A stretch of 43,339 nt of DNA. Source: CAYLXX01 sp964387955 (GTDB taxonomy: Bacteria; Patescibacteriota; Microgenomatia; UBA1406; GWC2-37-13). Under the pieces are notes generated by a model. The model saw only the letters and a program-made list of their open reading frames with translations, was not told the DNA's origin and ran no database searches. The position numbers and the translations under genes are program-made. Shown in pieces: positions 14,577 to 22,458 of the stretch. The DNA lies in the NCBI GenBank assembly GCA_964387955.1, contig CAYLXX010000007.1, positions 1 through 43,339 of the forward strand. Direction: 5' to 3'. The stretch's first letter is position 1. Each line of letters opens with the position of its first letter.

Positions 14577-15113
14577 ATGAAATTTCAGGAATTTTACAAT
14601 CAGGAGGTCAAGAAAAAACTTATGGATGAGATGAAGATCAAAAATCCGATGGCGGCGCCGAAAATGCTAAAAGTAGTTATTAATGTCGGCGCAGGTGAAG
14701 CAGTTACCAACAAAAATGTGATTGGTAACATTCAAGAACAATTGGCTATGATTGCCGGTCAAAAACCAGTGGTGACTAAAGCCCGTAAATCTATATCTGC
14801 CTTCAAACTCAGACAGGGCATGCCTATTGGAGTTAAAGTTACGTTGAGAGGAAACAGAATGTATAGTTTTGTTGAAAAATTGGTTAAAGTTGTTATTCCG
14901 CGACTACGCGATTTCCGAGGTATTTCAGAAACTAGTGTTGATGCTCATGGGAACTTAAATTTAGGTTTAAGCGAGCAAACGCTTTTCCCAGAGATAGAAT
15001 TCGATAAAATTGATAAAATAAGAGGTCTTGAAGTAACAATTGTGACCAATGCCCGAGAGCACGAAGTAGGCAAAAAATTATTTGAAGTTTTAGGAGTTCC
15101 CTTTAAAAAATAA
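14577..15113 (+). CDS. rplE: 50S ribosomal protein L5
   Basis: 178 residues, usual length. L5 binds 5S rRNA and contacts P-site tRNA. KMLKVVINVGAGEA, GQKPVVTKARKSISAFKLR and RLRDFRGI are the family landmarks. rpsN follows after 2 nt. Confidence 0.97.
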   Translation: MKFQEFYNQEVKKKLMDEMKIKNPMAAPKMLKVVINVGAGEAVTNKNVIGNIQEQLAMIAGQKPVVTKARKSISAFKLRQGMPIGVKVTLRGNRMYSFVEKLVKVVIPRLRDFRGISETSVDAHGNLNLGLSEQTLFPEIEFDKIDKIRGLEVTIVTNAREHEVGKKLFEVLGVPFKK

Positions 15114-15115
15114 CT

Positions 15116-15301
15116 ATGGCTAAATTATCTGATGAAGTTAAATTTATGCGCAAGCAGAAATTCCAAGTGCGACAAGTGAATCGCTGTCCTCTCTGTGGCC
15201 GATCACGAGGCTACATGAGACGATTCGGTCTCTGCCGTATCTGTTTCCGTGAAAAAGCATTACAGGGTGAAATACCTGGAGTTAGAAAAGTTTCTTGGTA
15301 A
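15116..15301 (+). CDS. rpsN: 30S ribosomal protein S14, zinc type (S14Z)
   Basis: 61 residues, the short zinc-binding S14. CPLCGR and CRICFR supply four cysteines, with RGYMRRFGL between them. The short form is typical of Gram-positives, Thermus and CPR. Six nt downstream comes rpsS rather than rpsH. Confidence 0.96.
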   Translation: MAKLSDEVKFMRKQKFQVRQVNRCPLCGRSRGYMRRFGLCRICFREKALQGEIPGVRKVSW

Positions 15302-15307
15302 AAATAT

Positions 15308-15592
15308 ATGACACGTTCACTTAAAAAAGGCCCATACATCGACGAAAAACTCATGAAAAAAGTTATGAGACAAAAAGACAGCGGCGATCGCACGCCCATC
15401 AAAACGTGGGCACGCAACTCTCAGATTGCACCTGAGTTTGTCGGTCACAGATTTGCGATCCACAATGGACGTAGGTTTGCCGAAGTATTGATTTCTGAGC
15501 AAGCAATCGGACACCGATTGGGTGAATTTTCACCGACCAGACTCTTTAAGGGCCATGGTAAAGTTACCAAGAAAGTGACGGAGAAAACCTAA
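15308..15592 (+). CDS. rpsS: 30S ribosomal protein S19, displaced in the operon
   Basis: 94 residues. It begins TRSLKKGPYIDEKLMKKV and has FVGHRFAIHNGRRF and GHRLGEFSPTRLFKGH, so the identity is certain. S19 sits in the 30S head, binds S13 and contacts the A-site tRNA. Nearly all bacteria and archaea have it between L2 and L22; here it lies between S14 and S8, 1 nt before rpsH. No second copy is present and its start context (AATATATG) is like that of its neighbours. Confidence 0.97.
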   Translation: MTRSLKKGPYIDEKLMKKVMRQKDSGDRTPIKTWARNSQIAPEFVGHRFAIHNGRRFAEVLISEQAIGHRLGEFSPTRLFKGHGKVTKKVTEKT

Positions 15593-15593
15593 T

Positions 15594-15980
15594 ATGTCAG
15601 ATCCAATAATCGATTTAGTTACACGCATCAAAAACGGCTATATGTCGGGTAGAGAGACTGTGGAATCACCACATTCAAACTATAGAGAAGAAGTTCTAAA
15701 AAAACTTAAAGCTCTGCGATATATCAAAGATTATAAAGTCAGTGGAGAAATAATCAAAAAAGTTACTGTTACTTTGGCTTATGATGAACAGATACCTGCA
15801 GTTACTGATGTTAAATTTTTTTCAACACCAGGAAGACGTGTATACAAGTCTGGTCGTGATTTGAGACCAGTACTCAGAGGTATGGGTTACTCAATTTTAT
15901 CAACCTCAAAGGGAATCATGACTAATATCGAAGCACGGAAAACAGGCGTCGGCGGAGAGTTACTTTTTAATATCTGGTAA
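15594..15980 (+). CDS. rpsH: 30S ribosomal protein S8
   Basis: 128 residues, normal. DPIIDLVTRIKNGYM at the start and LSTSKGIMTNIEARKTGVGG at the C-terminus are conserved. In E. coli S8 represses the spc operon at L5; whether this holds here cannot be seen. Gap to rplF is 6 nt. Confidence 0.97.
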   Translation: MSDPIIDLVTRIKNGYMSGRETVESPHSNYREEVLKKLKALRYIKDYKVSGEIIKKVTVTLAYDEQIPAVTDVKFFSTPGRRVYKSGRDLRPVLRGMGYSILSTSKGIMTNIEARKTGVGGELLFNIW

Positions 15981-15986
15981 AAATAT

Positions 15987-16532
15987 ATGTCAAAAATAGG
16001 TCAAAAAACCATTGAAGTTCCAGCAGCAGTCCAAGTCGAGATTGCATCTCATGAGGTGAAAGTAAAAGGTACTCAAGGTGAAATAACTGTCGCCTTACCT
16101 CTGATGTTAACGCTCGAAAAAAACGATAATATACTGTCAGTTAAACGCAATAATGATTCCAAGCACGCTCGAGCTATGCATGGGCTTATACGCAGCCTTA
16201 TTGCCAATGCAGTCACAGGTGTTGAAAAACCCTGGGAAAAACGACTTGAAGTAGTGGGTACAGGCTACAATGTTAAACTGCAAGGAGAAGATCTCGTTTT
16301 GCGAGTCGGCTATTCACACGCAGTTGATTTTAAAAAATATCCAGGAGTCACGTATAAAGTCGAAGGCAACAATAAAATTGTCGTTTCTGGCGTAGATAAA
16401 CAACTTGTTGGAGAAATTGCATATAAAATTAAAGCCATTAAAAAACCAGATGCCTACAAAGGTAAAGGCGTCAGATTTGAAGGCGAGCGCATACGTATAA
16501 AGCCTGGTAAGAAAGCCAAGGCCGCAGCCTAA
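15987..16532 (+). CDS. rplF: 50S ribosomal protein L6
   Basis: 181 residues with two related domains. MSKIGQKTIEVPAAVQVEI opens it and IKKPDAYKGKGVRFEGE is the conserved C-terminal signature. It lies near the factor-binding site. A short Lys/Ala tail (KPGKKAKAAA) ends the protein. Confidence 0.97.
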   Translation: MSKIGQKTIEVPAAVQVEIASHEVKVKGTQGEITVALPLMLTLEKNDNILSVKRNNDSKHARAMHGLIRSLIANAVTGVEKPWEKRLEVVGTGYNVKLQGEDLVLRVGYSHAVDFKKYPGVTYKVEGNNKIVVSGVDKQLVGEIAYKIKAIKKPDAYKGKGVRFEGERIRIKPGKKAKAAA

Positions 16533-16539
16533 TACACCT

Positions 16540-16902
16540 ATGAAAATCACAACCAATCGCACAATGAGGAGAAAAATGAGAGTTAGTTCACGCATATTTG
16601 GTACTCCCAAAAGACCTAGAATTGTTGTGTACCGCTCAAATCATTATATCTATGCTCAAGCGATCGATGATGTAAGCAAAAAAACCATGGCTACGTATTC
16701 AAGTTTACAGCTTAAAAAAGCCAACAAAACCGATGCTAAAGTAACCAAATCAGATCAAGCCAAACAAGTTGGTGTTAAACTCGCCCAGCTTTTAACCGAG
16801 AAAAAAATCAAAGAAGCAGTTTTTGACCGCAGCCGATATGCATACAATGGTCGAGTAAAAGTTTTGGCCGAAGGGCTCAGGGAAGGTAAGTTGAAGGTTT
16901 AA
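16540..16902 (+). CDS. rplR: 50S ribosomal protein L18
   Basis: 120 residues, a normal 5S rRNA-binding protein. TPKRPRIVVYRSNHYIYAQ and FDRSRYAYNGRVKVLAEGLR are diagnostic. It follows rplF and is 3 nt before rpsE. Confidence 0.96.
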   Translation: MKITTNRTMRRKMRVSSRIFGTPKRPRIVVYRSNHYIYAQAIDDVSKKTMATYSSLQLKKANKTDAKVTKSDQAKQVGVKLAQLLTEKKIKEAVFDRSRYAYNGRVKVLAEGLREGKLKV

Positions 16903-16905
16903 TCT

Positions 16906-17469
16906 ATGGAAGAACAAAATCAGCCACAAGAGAAATTAGAAGAAAAAGTTTTACTGATCCGCCGTGTTTCCAAAAAAACCACCGGTGGAAATTACGTCAC
17001 ATTTTCAGCTCTGGTTGTAGTGGGTGATAGAAAGGGAAATGTTGGTATTGGTATTGGTCGAGGACTCGAGGTCCCACCTGCCATTCAGAAAGCTATCCGT
17101 TATGCCCGTAAACACCTGGTGCATATTCCAATTTACAAAAATTCTTTGCCTCACGAAATTTTACTGAAATATAAGTCATCTCGTGTTCTTCTCAAGCCAG
17201 CACCCGAAGGTACTGGACTTAAAGTAGGAAGTGTTGCGAGGATCATTCTTGATTTGGGCGGTGTTTACAATGCCAGCGGTAAAATCATCGGTTCACGCAA
17301 CCAAATAAGCAATACCTATGCAGTTATGGAAGCACTAAGACACCTGAAAAAAAGACACGAGAAAAAAGTTGAGGCGAAAGCCGAAACGAGAGCCGAAGTA
17401 ATGAATAAAGAGTCAGTAACGACACCTAAAAAAACAGTTAAAAAAAACAAGGCCGTTAAGACAGCCTAA
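16906..17469 (+). CDS. rpsE: 30S ribosomal protein S5 with basic tail
   Basis: 187 residues. The core has the double-stranded RNA-binding fold with FSALVVVGDRKGNVGIGIGR and a conserved LLKPAPEGTGLKVG. The last ~35 residues are low complexity with KKTVKKNKAVKTA, resembling the L4 and S17 additions. The next gene is rplO; rpmD (L30), which normally lies between, is missing, and only 5 nt are left. Confidence 0.96.
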   Translation: MEEQNQPQEKLEEKVLLIRRVSKKTTGGNYVTFSALVVVGDRKGNVGIGIGRGLEVPPAIQKAIRYARKHLVHIPIYKNSLPHEILLKYKSSRVLLKPAPEGTGLKVGSVARIILDLGGVYNASGKIIGSRNQISNTYAVMEALRHLKKRHEKKVEAKAETRAEVMNKESVTTPKKTVKKNKAVKTA

Positions 17470-17474
17470 ACTAT

Positions 17475-17915
17475 ATGACAATAACATTACATACATTGCC
17501 AAAATTGGTTCAGTCAAGAAAAAAGCGATTAGGTCGTGGTACTGGTAGTGCCAAAGGCGCCAAATCAGGCCGCGGTACAACTCGTCATCAGGCGGCTCGC
17601 GAAAATATCCCTCTTTCATTTGAAGGTGGTCAAGGTCGTATGATTAAGCGATTTCCTCTCCTTCGAGGTAAAGGTAAAAATAAGCCAGTGAGCCCGAAAC
17701 ATTTGGTCATAAAACTCGAAAAACTCAATGCATTTCCAGCTAATGCTGAGATAACCCTGAAATCTCTTGAAGAAAAAGGTATCATTAAAAAAGGCACACC
17801 ATTTGTTAAAATCGTCCACGGCGGTAAACTTGAGAAGAAGCTTCAGGTCAAGTTACCGGTTACTCAGTCTGTGAAAAAAGCGATTGAAGAAGCAGGCGGC
17901 GTTGTCAACCTATGA
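17475..17915 (+). CDS. rplO: 50S ribosomal protein L15
   Basis: 146 residues. RLGRGTGSAKGAKSGRGTTR is the basic, glycine-rich rRNA-binding segment; FEGGQGRMIKRFPLLRG follows. A late assembly protein of the 50S subunit. The end overlaps secY by 4 nt. Confidence 0.96.
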   Translation: MTITLHTLPKLVQSRKKRLGRGTGSAKGAKSGRGTTRHQAARENIPLSFEGGQGRMIKRFPLLRGKGKNKPVSPKHLVIKLEKLNAFPANAEITLKSLEEKGIIKKGTPFVKIVHGGKLEKKLQVKLPVTQSVKKAIEEAGGVVNL

Positions 17916-19198
17916 AAGAAATACAAGATAAAATACGATTGCTTCTAAATGATCCAGAATTAAAACGCAAACTTTTATTCACTTTGTTTATTTTTCTTGC
18001 CTTCAGAGTTTTTGCTTTTATTCCTGTACCAGTCATTAATCTTGAAAAATTGCGACTGCTTTTTTCGCAAAGTCAGTTTTTATCCCTGCTTGACATTTTT
18101 TCAGGAGGTACGCTCATAAACTTTTCGGTTATGGCCTTGGGCTTGAATCCGTACATCAATGCCTCGATTATTATGCAGCTTTTGACCGTGGTTTTCCCCA
18201 AACTGGAAGAGCTTTCCAAGGAGGGGGATCAAGGTAGGGCCCAGATCAACCGCTATACCCGTTTGTTAACCGTTCCCTTAACTATTGCACAATCTGTTGG
18301 AATCTATGTTCTGCTTAAAAATCAGCATATCGTTGGGAATCTATCGCCTTTAGAGTTTTTTTCTTTTATATTTACTCTGGTTGCAGGTACATTTATTCTC
18401 GTCTGGTTTGGTGAGCTTATTTCGGAATTTGGATTGGGAAACGGCGTATCACTCCTGATTTTTGCCGGTATTGTGGGCCGGATTCCGGTTTCACTTGGCC
18501 AGACTGTCTCGATTGTTAATAGTCAATTGGTGATCAATGTCGCAATTTTCCTTGTGGTGGCCTTGCTCGTTATCGCTGGAGTTGTTTTTATCAATCAAGC
18601 GGTGCGCAAAATACCTGTTTACTATGCCAAGCGCATTAAAGGCAACAAGATGTATCAGGCGTCGTCAAATTATTTGCCGCTTAAACTTAATCAAGCCGGA
18701 GTAATCCCTATCATCTTTGCTGTTTCGTTTGTACTTTTTCCCCAGTTGGTAGGAAATTTCCTACGTTATTCCCACAGCCCTTTTTTATCCAAGTTGGGTA
18801 CATTTCTAGCAACTGCTTTCAACCCAAGCGGCTTCTTTTATAATTTTTTCTACTTTTTCTTGGTCGTCGGATTTACGTTTTTTTACACAATTGTAGTTTT
18901 TAATCCACAAAAGATCGCCGATGAAATACAAAAACACGGTGGGTTTATACCTGGTATTCGCCCGGGTACTGCCACTAAACAATACCTCGAACGCATCTTG
19001 TACCGCATTACCACTGTGGGAGCATTATTCCTGGGAATACTAGCGATAATGCCTGCAATTATTTCCAATGTGACTGGGATCAGAAATTTAGTAATTGGTG
19101 GAACAGGTATATTGATTGTTGTATCGGTAATTCTGGAAACATTTAAGATGATTGATGCGCAGCTTGTGATGAGAAGTTACGAGCGTTTTACACGTTAA
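17912..19198 (+). CDS. secY: Preprotein translocase subunit SecY
   Basis: 428 residues with about ten membrane helices, the full channel of the Sec system. FSGGTLINFSVMALGLNPYI (plug region, helix 2) and RPGTATKQYLERILYRITTV near the C-terminal cytosolic loops match the family. The channel would export the CAP, LCP and stalk proteins coded elsewhere in the window. ATGA overlap with rplO. It is followed by rpmG instead of directly by adk. Confidence 0.97.
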   Translation: MKEIQDKIRLLLNDPELKRKLLFTLFIFLAFRVFAFIPVPVINLEKLRLLFSQSQFLSLLDIFSGGTLINFSVMALGLNPYINASIIMQLLTVVFPKLEELSKEGDQGRAQINRYTRLLTVPLTIAQSVGIYVLLKNQHIVGNLSPLEFFSFIFTLVAGTFILVWFGELISEFGLGNGVSLLIFAGIVGRIPVSLGQTVSIVNSQLVINVAIFLVVALLVIAGVVFINQAVRKIPVYYAKRIKGNKMYQASSNYLPLKLNQAGVIPIIFAVSFVLFPQLVGNFLRYSHSPFLSKLGTFLATAFNPSGFFYNFFYFFLVVGFTFFYTIVVFNPQKIADEIQKHGGFIPGIRPGTATKQYLERILYRITTVGALFLGILAIMPAIISNVTGIRNLVIGGTGILIVVSVILETFKMIDAQLVMRSYERFTR

Positions 19199-19207
19199 AA
19201 AATACAT

Positions 19208-19381
19208 ATGGCACAAAAAGGTTCACGGATCCTAGTCGGTTTAACCTGTGAAGTCTGTGGCAGACAAAACTATGTCGTTGAAAAAAATAAGATTAATACG
19301 ACTGATGCTTTAAAGCTCAAAAAATACTGCAGACAATGTAAGAAACACCGGCCTCACAAGGAAACAAAAAAATTAGACTAA
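19208..19381 (+). CDS. rpmG: 50S ribosomal protein L33, zinc form
   Basis: A short gene of 57 residues: CEVCGRQNY and YCRQCKKH give the two CxxC pairs of zinc-binding L33, with the Asn-Tyr of the family following the first pair. TAA is at 19379-19381 and adk starts 3 nt later. L33 contacts the E-site on the 50S subunit. In many bacteria it lies beside secE or rpmB; the place between secY and adk is less common. Confidence 0.92.
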   Translation: MAQKGSRILVGLTCEVCGRQNYVVEKNKINTTDALKLKKYCRQCKKHRPHKETKKLD

Positions 19382-19384
19382 ACC

Positions 19385-20509
19385 ATGAAATTAGTACTCA
19401 TCGGGATACCTGGTTCAGGTAAATCCACTCAAGGGAATATGCTCTCAAAGCAGCTTAAAATTCCTTATCTCTCAACTGGCCATATTTTCCGAGAAATTGC
19501 CAAAGAAAAAACCTCACTCGGCCGCTATGTCAAAGAAATTTTAACAGCTGGACATCTGATACCGGATGAAAAAACGATCGAGATTGTCCATGGCTACTTG
19601 GCCAGACCTGAATATAGAAAAGGCTATATTCTTGACGGATTTCCCCGTACTTTAAATCAAGCCAAAAAGTTCGAAAACAGCGTCGATAAAGTACTTTTTC
19701 TCGAAATACCAGATAAAGAAGCCCTATGGCGCTTGGCGCATCGTGATGATGATCGTGAAGATGATACGATACTAGCCATTCGTAAACGCATCGATATTTT
19801 TCATACTCACACCAAACCTGTGATCGATCATTATCAAAAAGAGGGCAAGCTTGTAGTGATTGACGGAATGCAAAGCATCAAAGCTGTTGACGAAGAAATA
19901 CTCAAAAATCTTGGCAAACAGCTTATAAAAAATCAGATTAAAGAGTGGGAGCGTAAGAAAAAAACCATTATCGCCATAACCGGTCTGCATGGTTCTGGTA
20001 AAGACGAAGCAGGTAAATTTTTTGAAGAAAAAGGTTTACCTGTCATACATTTTGGTAATGTTATCAATCATTATGTTGATGAGCAAAAACTTGAACACAC
20101 TCAAGAAACTCATAAAAAGTTGCGAAAAGAATTCAGAGAAAAACACGGACCAGCGGCTTTGGCAGTTTTAAGTCTCCAAAAAATTAAGGATGCTTTGCAA
20201 GAACATGCGATCGTGGTGATTGTAAGTCTTTATTCTTGGGAGGAGTATGAGCTGCTTAAAAAAGAGTTTCCCGAAGTCAATATATGCTTACTGGCAGTGT
20301 ATGCCGATAAGCATTTACGCTATAAACGAGCAGGCGAACGAGATTATCGCTCAGGAGTGGTGGGAGAAGAGCGCGATATTCACGAGCTGATGCATACGAA
20401 CAAAGGACCAACAATCGCTTTCGCCGATTTTTTAGTGAAAAATAACTTCTCTCTTGAGGAATTCCGTGACAAATTAGAAGAAGTTTACCGGATAGTGTAC
20501 TTTACATAA
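19385..20509 (+). CDS. adk: Adenylate kinase fused to a second P-loop kinase-like domain
   Basis: 374 residues. The first ~185 are adenylate kinase (ATP + AMP to 2 ADP): P-loop GIPGSGKST (7-15), STGHIFREIA (30-39), ILDGFPRTLNQA (82-93) and RDDDREDD (120-127), with the short LID lacking a zinc finger. After a linker (about 185-192) a second P-loop fold starts: IIAITGLHGSGKDEAGKF (195-212), a GKD instead of GKS/T loop, then HFGNVINHYV and AVLSLQKIKDAL. This half resembles archaeal UPF0200/dephospho-CoA-kinase-like nucleotide kinases. The frame is continuous, so the fusion is not a stop-codon artefact in this sequence. Substrate of the second domain unknown. The adk-map-infA order is classical. 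Confidence 0.88.
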   Translation: MKLVLIGIPGSGKSTQGNMLSKQLKIPYLSTGHIFREIAKEKTSLGRYVKEILTAGHLIPDEKTIEIVHGYLARPEYRKGYILDGFPRTLNQAKKFENSVDKVLFLEIPDKEALWRLAHRDDDREDDTILAIRKRIDIFHTHTKPVIDHYQKEGKLVVIDGMQSIKAVDEEILKNLGKQLIKNQIKEWERKKKTIIAITGLHGSGKDEAGKFFEEKGLPVIHFGNVINHYVDEQKLEHTQETHKKLRKEFREKHGPAALAVLSLQKIKDALQEHAIVVIVSLYSWEEYELLKKEFPEVNICLLAVYADKHLRYKRAGERDYRSGVVGEERDIHELMHTNKGPTIAFADFLVKNNFSLEEFRDKLEEVYRIVYFT

Positions 20510-20525
20510 GTTACGCACTTTTACA

Positions 20526-21278
20526 ATGATTCACCTTAAGACCAAACACGAGATAGAACTTATGCACGAAGGTGGACGTAAATTACGAACAGTTGTTAAT
20601 GAACTTGTCCCAAAAATCAAAGTTGGCATGACAACCAACGAAGTGGATCAACTGGCTGAAAAACTGATTTTGTCCCAAGGAGCCGAACCATCCTTCAAGC
20701 GAGTACCCGGATACCACTGGACTACCTGCCTACCTGTGAATGAGCAAGTTGTACATACTCCGCCTTCTGAGAGAATCTTAAAAGAAGGCGATGTGTTAAC
20801 GGTGGATATAGGTGTATTTTATAAGGGTTACCATACAGATTACGCAACTACGATCGTCTTAGGAGATACAAGAGACCCCCAGAAAGATCAATTTCTTGAA
20901 AAAGGTAAAACTGCCCTTAATAAAGCCATAAAAATAGCCAAATCAGGCCGTTATTTAGGCGAAATATCTCAAGCTATTCAGGAAACTATAGAAGGCGCTG
21001 GTTACAAGATTCTTAAAGAATTGACGGGGCATGGCATCGGCCACGAGCTCCATGAAGATCCCTATGTACCAGGTTACCTTGATAGACCTCTAACAAAAAC
21101 TTATAAGATAGTTTCGGGTTTAGTGATAGCTGTTGAGGTTATTTACTCTGTTTCCTCAGAACAAATAGCCTATGAAAAAGGGAATGATTGGTCAATAACA
21201 TCAGGAGATCGGAGCCTGACAGCATGTTTTGAGAAAACTATCGCACTAGAGGATACAAATACTATCATTTTAACCTGA
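20526..21278 (+). CDS. map: Methionine aminopeptidase, type I
   Basis: 250 residues. It removes the initiator methionine from nascent proteins. Metal ligands are visible in VDIGVFYKGYHTDYAT (two Asp), GHGIGHELHEDPYVPGY (His), VIAVEVIY (Glu) and ACFEKTIALED (Glu). The usual AIEP reads AVEV and the usual FEHT reads FEKT, small departures near the active site. It ends in TGA, evidence that TGA is a stop in this genome. 16 nt after adk. Confidence 0.94.
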   Translation: MIHLKTKHEIELMHEGGRKLRTVVNELVPKIKVGMTTNEVDQLAEKLILSQGAEPSFKRVPGYHWTTCLPVNEQVVHTPPSERILKEGDVLTVDIGVFYKGYHTDYATTIVLGDTRDPQKDQFLEKGKTALNKAIKIAKSGRYLGEISQAIQETIEGAGYKILKELTGHGIGHELHEDPYVPGYLDRPLTKTYKIVSGLVIAVEVIYSVSSEQIAYEKGNDWSITSGDRSLTACFEKTIALEDTNTIILT

Positions 21279-21283
21279 GTATA

Positions 21284-21292
21284 TGGTAAAAT
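21284..21292 (+). promoter_or_regulatory. Possible internal promoter before infA
   Basis: An extended -10, TGGTAAAAT (21284-21292), ends 10 nt before the infA ATG. The 24-nt gap after map is larger than most in this operon. No clear -35. Confidence 0.35.
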
Positions 21293-21302
21293 ATAGAGTT
21301 TT

Positions 21303-21518
21303 ATGAAAGACGACATGATAGTTGTCGAGGGTGAAGTATTGGAAAATTTACCCAACACACTATTTCGAGTTAAGCTCAACCAGAGCGAAAAAGTGATCAT
21401 ATGTTATCTTTCGGGCAAAATGAGGAAAAATTACATCAAAATTTTGCCGGGAGATAAGGTACGAATTGAGATGACGCCGTACGATGTCAATCGAGGGCGA
21501 ATAATTTTTAGAATATAA
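21303..21518 (+). CDS. infA: Translation initiation factor IF-1
   Basis: 71 residues, an S1-like OB fold: KDDMIVVEGEVLENLPNT at the start, YLSGKMRKNYIKILPGDKV, and RGRIIFRI at the end. IF-1 fills the 30S A-site during initiation. One nt separates its stop from rpmJ. Interesting in a genome with few Shine-Dalgarno sites and many leaderless genes, where initiation factors set start selection. Confidence 0.96.
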   Translation: MKDDMIVVEGEVLENLPNTLFRVKLNQSEKVIICYLSGKMRKNYIKILPGDKVRIEMTPYDVNRGRIIFRI

Positions 21519-21519
21519 T

Positions 21520-21633
21520 ATGCATATACAGTCAGCTATTAAAAAAAAGTGTGCCCAGTGCAAGATAGTGAAGCGCCGGGGCATGTTATATATTACGTGT
21601 ACCAATCCTAAGCATAAGCAAAGACAGGGATAA
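21520..21633 (+). CDS. rpmJ: 50S ribosomal protein L36
   Basis: A 37-residue gene: AIKKKCAQCKIVKRRG followed by YITCTNPKHKQRQG. The Cys-Cys-Cys-His set is the zinc site of the C+ form of L36. It lies between infA and rpsM, the classical position, 1 nt after infA and 8 nt before rpsM. Confidence 0.95.
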   Translation: MHIQSAIKKKCAQCKIVKRRGMLYITCTNPKHKQRQG

Positions 21634-21641
21634 TTGTCATT

Positions 21642-22073
21642 ATGGCACGCATACTTGGAATCAATTTACCAGATAACAAAAATATCGATTACGCTCTCAC
21701 CCTTTTGTATGGTGTCGGTTGGACAATGTCCAGATCTATCCTTAAGCAAGCAGGTGTACCCGAGAGAAAGAAAGTAAGCGCAGTCAGCGAAGAAGAACTC
21801 AAGAAAATTTCGGCCATTATCGAAAAAGGACACAAAGTCGAGGGAGACTTGCGAGAAGAAATAACAGAGAATATTAAACGTATGAGAGAAATTGGTATGT
21901 ACCGAGGCGTCAGACACGCACGTGGTCTACCAGTACGAGGTCAAAGAACTCGTTCCAATGCCCGCACCAAGCGTGGAAAGAGAAAGACAGTTGGTGCCTT
22001 GAAGAAAGAAGTTTGGGCCAAAATGGAGTCTGGATCAACAGGCGCCAAAGCCCCAGCAGCTCCGGCTAAATAA
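21642..22073 (+). CDS. rpsM: 30S ribosomal protein S13
   Basis: 143 residues. ARILGINLPDNKNIDYALT opens it and YRGVRHARGLPVRGQRTRSN is the conserved C-terminal part touching tRNA and the intersubunit bridge. A short Ala/Pro/Lys tail (TGAKAPAAPAK) extends beyond the usual end. Confidence 0.96.
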   Translation: MARILGINLPDNKNIDYALTLLYGVGWTMSRSILKQAGVPERKKVSAVSEEELKKISAIIEKGHKVEGDLREEITENIKRMREIGMYRGVRHARGLPVRGQRTRSNARTKRGKRKTVGALKKEVWAKMESGSTGAKAPAAPAK

Positions 22074-22078
22074 CATCT

Positions 22079-22453
22079 ATGCAAAAGAAAAAAACAGCAG
22101 TCACAGTAGAGAAAGGTAAAATTTACATAACGGCGACGTTTAATAACACGCTTGTGACCATCACTGACGATTCAGGACACCCAGTTGTTGTTGGATCAGC
22201 CGGAATGTATGGCTTCACAGGTACTCGTAAATCTACTCCGCACGCAGCCACAGTGACCACAGAAACTGTCATCAAGAAAGCAGTCGCCAATCACGGATTA
22301 CAGAGAGTCGATGTTTTGGTAAAAGGTATTGGTCCTGGCCGCGAAGCTTCGCTTCGCGCTATCCGTGCCTCAGAAATCGATGTCGAGCGAATTATAGATA
22401 TGACGCCTATTCCACACAATGGCGTACGACCACCCAAAGTTAGACGTGTGTAA
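22079..22453 (+). CDS. rpsK: 30S ribosomal protein S11
   Basis: 124 residues. GKIYITATFNNTLVTITDDS, GSAGMYGFTGTRKSTPHAA and NGVRPPKVRRV are universal. S11 forms the platform at the E-site. An 8-bp perfect hairpin lies within the codons for GREASLRA (22340-22358). 5 nt after rpsM. Confidence 0.97.
   Translation: MQKKKTAVTVEKGKIYITATFNNTLVTITDDSGHPVVVGSAGMYGFTGTRKSTPHAATVTTETVIKKAVANHGLQRVDVLVKGIGPGREASLRAIRASEIDVERIIDMTPIPHNGVRPPKVRRV
22340..22358 (+). other. Perfect 8-bp hairpin inside rpsK
   Basis: CGCGAAGC, a TTC loop, then GCTTCGCG. GC-rich and stable compared with surrounding sequence. It may simply reflect codon choice for Arg-Glu-Ala-Ser-Leu-Arg, since no T-run or start site follows. 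Confidence 0.5.
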
Positions 22454-22458
22454 ACTAT

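Noticed and set aside
21276..21278. TGA as a possible glycine codon (code 25)
   Set aside because: It ends map at the natural length of the family and other genes are uninterrupted, so TGA is a stop here.
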